Positions 24,147 through 28,195 of a stretch of DNA of 28,195 nucleotides are shown here, piece after piece. Origin of the DNA: Bacillota bacterium (GTDB lineage Bacteria; Bacillota; Clostridia; Lachnospirales; Lachnospiraceae); assembly GCA_023424235.1 (NCBI GenBank), contig JAFAEB010000393.1:1-28195 (forward strand), written 5' to 3'. Positions within the stretch are counted from its first letter, which is position 1, and each line of letters opens with the position of its first letter. The notes under the pieces were generated by a model. That model was not told where the DNA came from, searched no databases, and saw nothing but the letters and a program-made list of their open reading frames with translations. The position numbers were made by a program, and so were the translations under genes.

Positions 24147-26081
24147 ATGAAACATGGTTTTATTAAGACAGCAGCAGCTACTCCCAAAATAAAGGTAGCA
24201 GATTGTACTAATAATGCTGATAGAATACTGGAGTATATTGATAAAGCAGAAGAAAATAAAGTCAAAGTTCTTGTTTTACCAGAGTTGTGTATTACTGGTT
24301 ATACTTGTGGCGAGCTTTTTTTACAGGATGTCTTATTAAACAGTGCCTTAAAGGAATTAATTCGCATTGTAGCTTATACCCAGAATAAAGATGTTTTCCT
24401 TACGGTAGGCCTTCCAATTTGCGAGGATGGCAAATTATACAATGTTGCTGCCATTATTCAAAATGGTAAGTTACTGGGCTTAATACCTAAAACGAATATC
24501 CCTAATTATTCAGAATTTTATGAAGCAAGACATTTTAATAAAGGAAATAAAGAGGTAAAATATATTACCATAGACAATAAAAAGGTACCATTTGGAACAA
24601 ATCTATTATTTCGTTGCAGCAATCTTAAATCCTTGGTAATTGGAGTAGAAATCTGTGAGGATTTATGGGTACCGATATCACCTAGTTCCTATCATGCTCT
24701 AGCTGGAGCAACTCTAATCCTAAACCCATCAGCAAGTGATGAGAATACAGGGAAAGATGCCTTTCGTCTAGAATTAGTTAGAAGTCATTCTGCAAAACTT
24801 GTTTGTGGTTATGTTTATGCGGATGCTGGAGAAGGGGAATCAACCACGGATCTCGTTTTTGCAGGTCATAATATGATTGCAGAAAATGGAACTGTATTAA
24901 AAGAATCAAAGCGATTTACCAATGATATGATTATTACAGAAATAGATACCGAGAAGCTCATCAATGAAAGAAGAAGGATGACAACCTTTGAATTTGATAC
25001 ATCGAAGAATTATGAAATCGTTGAGTTTACTTATGAACATAGTAAAGAATTACCATTAACAGATCTAACAAGAGCATATCTTAAATCTCCTTTCGTTCCA
25101 ATGAATAAAGAATCTAGAAATATAAGATGTGAAGAGATCATCTCAATTCAAGCATACGGTCTAAAAAAACGAATTGTGCATATTGGCATTAAACATGCAA
25201 TTCTTGGTATATCTGGTGGCCTAGATTCTACTCTAGCTTTATTAGTTACTTGTAAAACTTTTGACCTATTAGGATATAGTAGAACAGGAATTATTACAGT
25301 AACCATGCCATGTTTTGGAACCACTGATCGAACCTATCAGAATGCAATCAAACTTGCGAAGCTATTAGGAACAACACTAATTGAAATACCAATTAGAGAA
25401 TCTGTATTGCAACATTTTAAAGATATTGGCCATGATAAGAATATACATGATTTAACCTTTGAGAACTCCCAAGCTCGTGAGCGAACTCAGGTGTTAATGG
25501 ATTTAGCTTCAAAATATAATGGTTTGGTTGTTGGTACTGGAGATATGTCTGAATTAGCACTTGGATGGGCTACTTATAATGGAGATCATATGTCCATGTA
25601 TGGAGTGAATGCGTCTGTTCCAAAAACTTTAGTAAAGTATTTAGTTGCCTATTTTTCAGAAGTTACTAAGGATATGAGGTTACAAGAAGTATTAAATGAT
25701 ATATTAGATACACCTGTAAGTCCAGAGTTATTACCACCAATTGAAGGAGATATATCACAGATTACGGAAGACATTGTAGGGCCATATGAATTACATGACT
25801 TTTTCTTGTACTATATTGTTCGATTTGGATTTAGACCACAAAAAGTATTTCGCTTAGCTGTACTAGCATTTGATAATGAATATGATAAAGAAACCATACT
25901 TAAGTGGCTCACCGTGTTTTATAAACGATTTTTTTCTCAACAATTTAAACGATCTTGCTTACCAGACGGCCCTAAAGTTGGTAGTGTAGCTTTATCACCA
26001 AGAGGGGACTTACGTATGCCAAGTGATGCAAGTGCTAGGTTATGGTTGAAGGATTTAGAGAGTATTTCATTAGAGGAATAG
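24147..26081 (+). CDS. nadE: Glutamine-dependent NAD+ synthetase
   Basis: Makes NAD from deamido-NAD, ATP and glutamine in the cytosol. The 644 residues have two domains. An N-terminal nitrilase-type glutaminase (about 1-280) has catalytic Glu46 (VLPELCITGY), Lys115 (IPKTNIPNY) and Cys170 (GVEICEDLW). The C-terminal ATP-pyrophosphatase synthetase (about 325-640) has the P-loop SGGLDST (356-362), GTGDMSELALGWATYNGDH and NASVPKTLV. This is the fused, ammonia-channelling form rather than the short ammonia-dependent NadE. GAGGGAG lies before the ATG. There is little room for a promoter after the 6S terminator. The stop lies 10 nt from degV, indicating cotranscription. Confidence 0.96.
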   Translation: MKHGFIKTAAATPKIKVADCTNNADRILEYIDKAEENKVKVLVLPELCITGYTCGELFLQDVLLNSALKELIRIVAYTQNKDVFLTVGLPICEDGKLYNVAAIIQNGKLLGLIPKTNIPNYSEFYEARHFNKGNKEVKYITIDNKKVPFGTNLLFRCSNLKSLVIGVEICEDLWVPISPSSYHALAGATLILNPSASDENTGKDAFRLELVRSHSAKLVCGYVYADAGEGESTTDLVFAGHNMIAENGTVLKESKRFTNDMIITEIDTEKLINERRRMTTFEFDTSKNYEIVEFTYEHSKELPLTDLTRAYLKSPFVPMNKESRNIRCEEIISIQAYGLKKRIVHIGIKHAILGISGGLDSTLALLVTCKTFDLLGYSRTGIITVTMPCFGTTDRTYQNAIKLAKLLGTTLIEIPIRESVLQHFKDIGHDKNIHDLTFENSQARERTQVLMDLASKYNGLVVGTGDMSELALGWATYNGDHMSMYGVNASVPKTLVKYLVAYFSEVTKDMRLQEVLNDILDTPVSPELLPPIEGDISQITEDIVGPYELHDFFLYYIVRFGFRPQKVFRLAVLAFDNEYDKETILKWLTVFYKRFFSQQFKRSCLPDGPKVGSVALSPRGDLRMPSDASARLWLKDLESISLEE

Positions 26082-26091
26082 GAGAGATAAA

Positions 26092-26967
26092 ATGGCTTTA
26101 AAAATAGTAACGGACTCAGCATCCGATGTACCAAAATGGCTCATTGAACAGTATGATCTACATGTAATTCCAACACCAGTAGTAATTGATGAAAAAGATT
26201 ATTTTGATGGACAAACTATATTTCCAGAAGAATTTTATGGTATTTTAAAATCTGGAAAAGAAATAAAAACCTATCATATTAATTCCTATATGTTTTATGA
26301 AAATTTTCTTCCTTATGCTAAAAATAAGGATGAAGTTATATATGTATGTTTTTCAACAGGGATTGCAGGGACTTATAATGCTGCAAATATTGCTAAAGTG
26401 GAACTGAGTGAAGAATATCCGGATTTTTCACTTACAATTATTGATTCAAAGTGTGCTTCCTTAGGCTTTGGCTTGGTTGTAGAAAAAGCCTTAAGAATGC
26501 AAAAAAATAATGCTAAGAAAGAAGAAATCATTGAAGCAATCCAGTTTCATTGCGCTCATATGGAACATATCTTTACGGTAGAAACCTTAGAATATTTATA
26601 TAAAGGTGGTAGGCTAAGTCGTACCTCTGCAATTGCAGGTGGTTTATTAGATATTAAACCAATTATTGAGATTAATGATTTAGGTGCTCTTGTATCAATT
26701 GAAAAAGTAAGAGGAAGAGTAAAATCACTAAAACGCTTAGTTGATATTGTTGGTGAACGTGGTGCCAATCTAGAAAACCAAACAATCGGAATTGTTCATG
26801 GTGATGATAAGGAGTCAATGAATCTGGTAAAGGATATGCTAACAGAAAAGTATGGTTGCAAACACTTTATTGATAGCTATGTTGGATGTGCCATTGGAGC
26901 CCATACTGGTCCAGGAATCATTGGAATTATATTCTTAAATGAAAAATCACCATATATAGAATTCTAA
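26092..26967 (+). CDS. DegV family fatty-acid-binding protein
   Basis: A 291-residue cytosolic protein. DegV proteins bind a fatty acid between two domains; some (FakB) present it to a fatty acid kinase. The N-terminal KIVTDSASDVP, the central CFSTGIAGTYNAANIA (binding Ser/Thr) and the segment FTVETLEYLYKGGRLSRTSAIAGGLLDIKPII are all diagnostic. The C-terminal GPGIIGIIFL is also typical. GGAGAG overlaps the end of nadE, so the two are probably one transcript, ending at the terminator at 27107. No fakA gene is in the window, so the exact role is open. Confidence 0.93.
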   Translation: MALKIVTDSASDVPKWLIEQYDLHVIPTPVVIDEKDYFDGQTIFPEEFYGILKSGKEIKTYHINSYMFYENFLPYAKNKDEVIYVCFSTGIAGTYNAANIAKVELSEEYPDFSLTIIDSKCASLGFGLVVEKALRMQKNNAKKEEIIEAIQFHCAHMEHIFTVETLEYLYKGGRLSRTSAIAGGLLDIKPIIEINDLGALVSIEKVRGRVKSLKRLVDIVGERGANLENQTIGIVHGDDKESMNLVKDMLTEKYGCKHFIDSYVGCAIGAHTGPGIIGIIFLNEKSPYIEF

Positions 26968-27106
26968 AAAGATAATGAGTATGTTGGTAGATACATACTT
27001 TTTAAGTAATAAAGGTTTCTAATAAAAGTATCAAAAATTAGAAGGGCTAATTATAATCCTATCTAATGGTGACTTTAATAAAGGAAATGATATGAACATA
27101 AAAATG

Positions 27107-27154
27107 GAGTTGTATCACAAGTGTGTATTTGCTTGTGCTACAACTCTGTTTTTA
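27107..27154 (+). terminator. Terminator after degV
   Basis: The arms at 27107-27121 and 27132-27146 match at 14 of 15 positions around a 10-nt loop, followed by TGTTTTTA. It lies between degV and the convergent small membrane-protein gene. Confidence 0.85.
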
Positions 27155-27169
27155 CATAAATATGTAATA

Positions 27170-27613
27170 TTAATCTTCTTTCTCTACGGGTGTTGCTTTT
27201 TCTAAGGTTAATTTAATGGCATCAACTAGTAATTTTTCAGTATATTTGCTGTCTTCTTGAATTACCACATTATCAATGTCCACATCATTATAAAGCTGAG
27301 CAGCGATAGAGTCAAGTGATGGCTCAACAAGTGGATACATTGTTGTTACTGCTTCGTCAATATTAACGATACGTACTGAATTAATGTGATCAGAATCTAC
27401 AACAATTTCTAAATTTAGGTTGGTATCATTTAAGACAAAGGATGATGTCCAAACACCGGGAGTATATTTACTTGTCATTGTTGATTGAGAGTCGTCCTTC
27501 TTGTTTAGGAACATGATGATTAACAAAATAATCAACAAAATACCTAATCCAGCGAACAATGCTGTGTATATTATTTCTTTTAAGTGGATAACAACTATTT
27601 TTGTTTTTGACAT
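27170..27613 (-). CDS. Hypothetical single-pass membrane protein, possibly FMN-binding-domain-like
   Basis: A 147-residue protein with a short N-terminus, one membrane segment (about 16-35) and an extracytoplasmic domain of about 100 residues. The domain runs YTPGVWTSSFVLND, LEIVVDSDHINSVRIVNIDEAVTTMYPLVEP, and an ending KYTEKLLVDAIKLTLEKA. The order of elements (Y/G start, V-V-D-x-x-x-I-x-x-V strand, A-I-x-x-T-L helix) recalls FMN_bind domains, but the SGAT-type flavinylation motif is absent, so flavin binding is not supported. AGGAAAGG lies about 12 nt before the ATG. The function is unknown; I recall no named family with confidence. Confidence 0.7.
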   Translation of the reverse strand: MSKTKIVVIHLKEIIYTALFAGLGILLIILLIIMFLNKKDDSQSTMTSKYTPGVWTSSFVLNDTNLNLEIVVDSDHINSVRIVNIDEAVTTMYPLVEPSLDSIAAQLYNDVDIDNVVIQEDSKYTEKLLVDAIKLTLEKATPVEKED

Positions 27614-27638
27614 TTTAGCACCATGCCTTTCCTGATAT

Positions 27639-27692
27639 GTTTACAAGGTTTTTTGTAAACCTATATCAATAAGTGTGAAGATCCTTTCACAC
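27639..27692 (-). other. Two consecutive hairpins in the leader of the small membrane-protein gene
   Basis: GTTTACAA (27639-27646) pairs with TTGTAAAC (27653-27660), and GTGTGAA (27673-27679) pairs with TTCACAC (27686-27692); each loop is 6 nt. Both lie between the candidate promoter and the start codon. They could be RNA hairpins or operators. Confidence 0.5.
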
Positions 27693-27702
27693 TACCCTCC
27701 AT

Positions 27703-27731
27703 ATAATACTTTATATATCTTATTATGATAA
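27703..27731 (-). promoter_or_regulatory. Candidate promoter of the small membrane-protein gene
   Basis: On the minus strand TTATCA is followed after 17 bp by TATTAT, about 90 nt before the start codon. Both hexamers deviate from consensus in an AT-rich region, so support is moderate. Confidence 0.4.
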
Positions 27732-27802
27732 TTAAGAAATTATGATTATTCTATTAGAGATTTTTTCAAGGAATTTAAAATGATTTGCTAATAACTATCA
27801 CC

Positions 27803-27831
27803 TTACAATTATTAGTAAGCTATGCTATAAT
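27803..27831 (+). promoter_or_regulatory. addB promoter
   Basis: TTACAA (27803-27808) and TATAAT (27826-27831) are separated by 17 bp, with a TG one base before the -10 (extended -10). A 7-bp inverted repeat, CTAATAA (27788-27794)/TTATTAG (27809-27815), straddles the -35. The leader to addB is about 115 nt. Confidence 0.65.
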
Positions 27832-27952
27832 GTAAGTTAAATTTATGTATCATAAGATAAATGAATGCGTAGTGAAAGCGTAGAAATAAGAACAATAAGT
27901 TATAGTAAACTCGGAATTTTATTAGCAAATATAATTACAATAGGAGGAAACT

Positions 27953-28195
27953 ATGTCCTTACAATTAATTTTAGGAAGTTCTGGAGCAGGCAAGTCCTAT
28001 ATGCTTTATGAAGAAGTTACCTATAAATCGATCCAAAATCCAGACTCTAATTATATCATTATTGTACCAGAGCAATTTACATTACAGACACAAAAAGACA
28101 TCGTATCCATACATCCTAATCACGGAACTATGAACATAGATATATTAAGTTTTATGAGACTGGCATATCGTATTTTTGATGAAGTCGGTGGTAAT
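27953..28195 (+). CDS. addB: ATP-dependent helicase/nuclease subunit B, N-terminal fragment
   Basis: The first 81 codons of a gene that runs off the right edge. AddB pairs with AddA to form the RecBCD-like helicase-nuclease that processes DNA double-strand ends and responds to Chi in Firmicutes. Visible features are the N-terminal Walker A in LILGSSGAGKSYML (about 5-18), IIIVPEQFTLQTQKDIV, and MNIDILSFMRLAYRIFDEVGG, a set typical of AddB N-termini. AddB usually exceeds 1100 residues and ends in an iron-sulfur nuclease domain; none of that is in the window. TAGGAGG lies before the ATG. An addA gene would be expected downstream. Confidence 0.9.
   Translation, partial: MSLQLILGSSGAGKSYMLYEEVTYKSIQNPDSNYIIIVPEQFTLQTQKDIVSIHPNHGTMNIDILSFMRLAYRIFDEVGGN

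Noticed and set aside
27151..27159. TTTACATAA, identical to a Pho half-site
   Set aside because: A single copy in the tail of a terminator, not upstream of a plus-strand gene; expected by chance in AT-rich DNA.
27092..27205. Short open frame (ATG at 27092, about 37 codons) preceded by AAAGGA
   Set aside because: It runs straight through the degV terminator hairpin and into the opposite-strand gene; composition is not protein-like.

Overview
The window is AT-rich DNA with low-GC Firmicute signals throughout: AGGAGG-type ribosome binding sites, sigma-A-like promoters with 17-bp spacers, and GTG/TTG starts. The protein families and gene neighbourhoods (two-domain glutamine-dependent NAD synthetase, pst-phoU-phoBR, DUF1461, purH behind a ZTP riboswitch, AddB) resemble an anaerobic Clostridia member, most like Lachnospiraceae of the Lachnoclostridium/Clostridium phytofermentans kind. 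That placement is recognition from memory, not a database result. It reads as chromosomal core DNA; I see no phage, IS element, CRISPR array or tRNA.

Layout. 1-153 is the tail of an unrecognised gene. 154-760 is a hairpin- and repeat-rich noncoding stretch ending in the guaB promoter. guaB (761-2215, +) converges on a membrane-anchored amidase and a dCMP deaminase (both -). From 3811 a Pho box precedes a phosphate operon, pstS-pstC-pstA-pstB-phoU-phoB-phoR (3913-10951, +). It converges within 2 nt on a DUF1461 membrane protein (-). Divergent from that gene, a ZTP riboswitch with an overlapping terminator controls purH (11996-13546). A cold-shock gene (-) sits opposite a very large secreted 5'-nucleotidase-like protein with Ig-like modules (14194-18132). 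Next come an NfeD/flotillin pair (18390-20451), a small secreted Ig-like protein (-), an OmpR-family two-component system (21618-23811), a 6S RNA gene (about 23882-24060), nadE, degV, a small membrane-anchored hypothetical (-), and the first 81 codons of addB running off the right edge.

Functional threads. Three are visible: phosphate import and sensing (pst/pho, possibly with the surface nucleotidase scavenging phosphate); purine/NAD metabolism (guaB, ZTP-controlled purH, nadE); and envelope biology (amidase, flotillin/NfeD, Ig-like proteins, an orphan-ligand two-component system).

The least ordinary observations are: a PDZ-like domain inserted in the first extracytoplasmic loop of PstA; the repeat array at 441-514 with self-complementary units; a 24-bp perfect palindrome over the nfeD-floT promoter; a 6S RNA directly upstream of a nadE with no obvious promoter of its own; and a PhoR with His in place of the H-box proline. 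No clearly new multi-gene system is evident; the PDZ-PstA is the best candidate for an undescribed variation on a known one.
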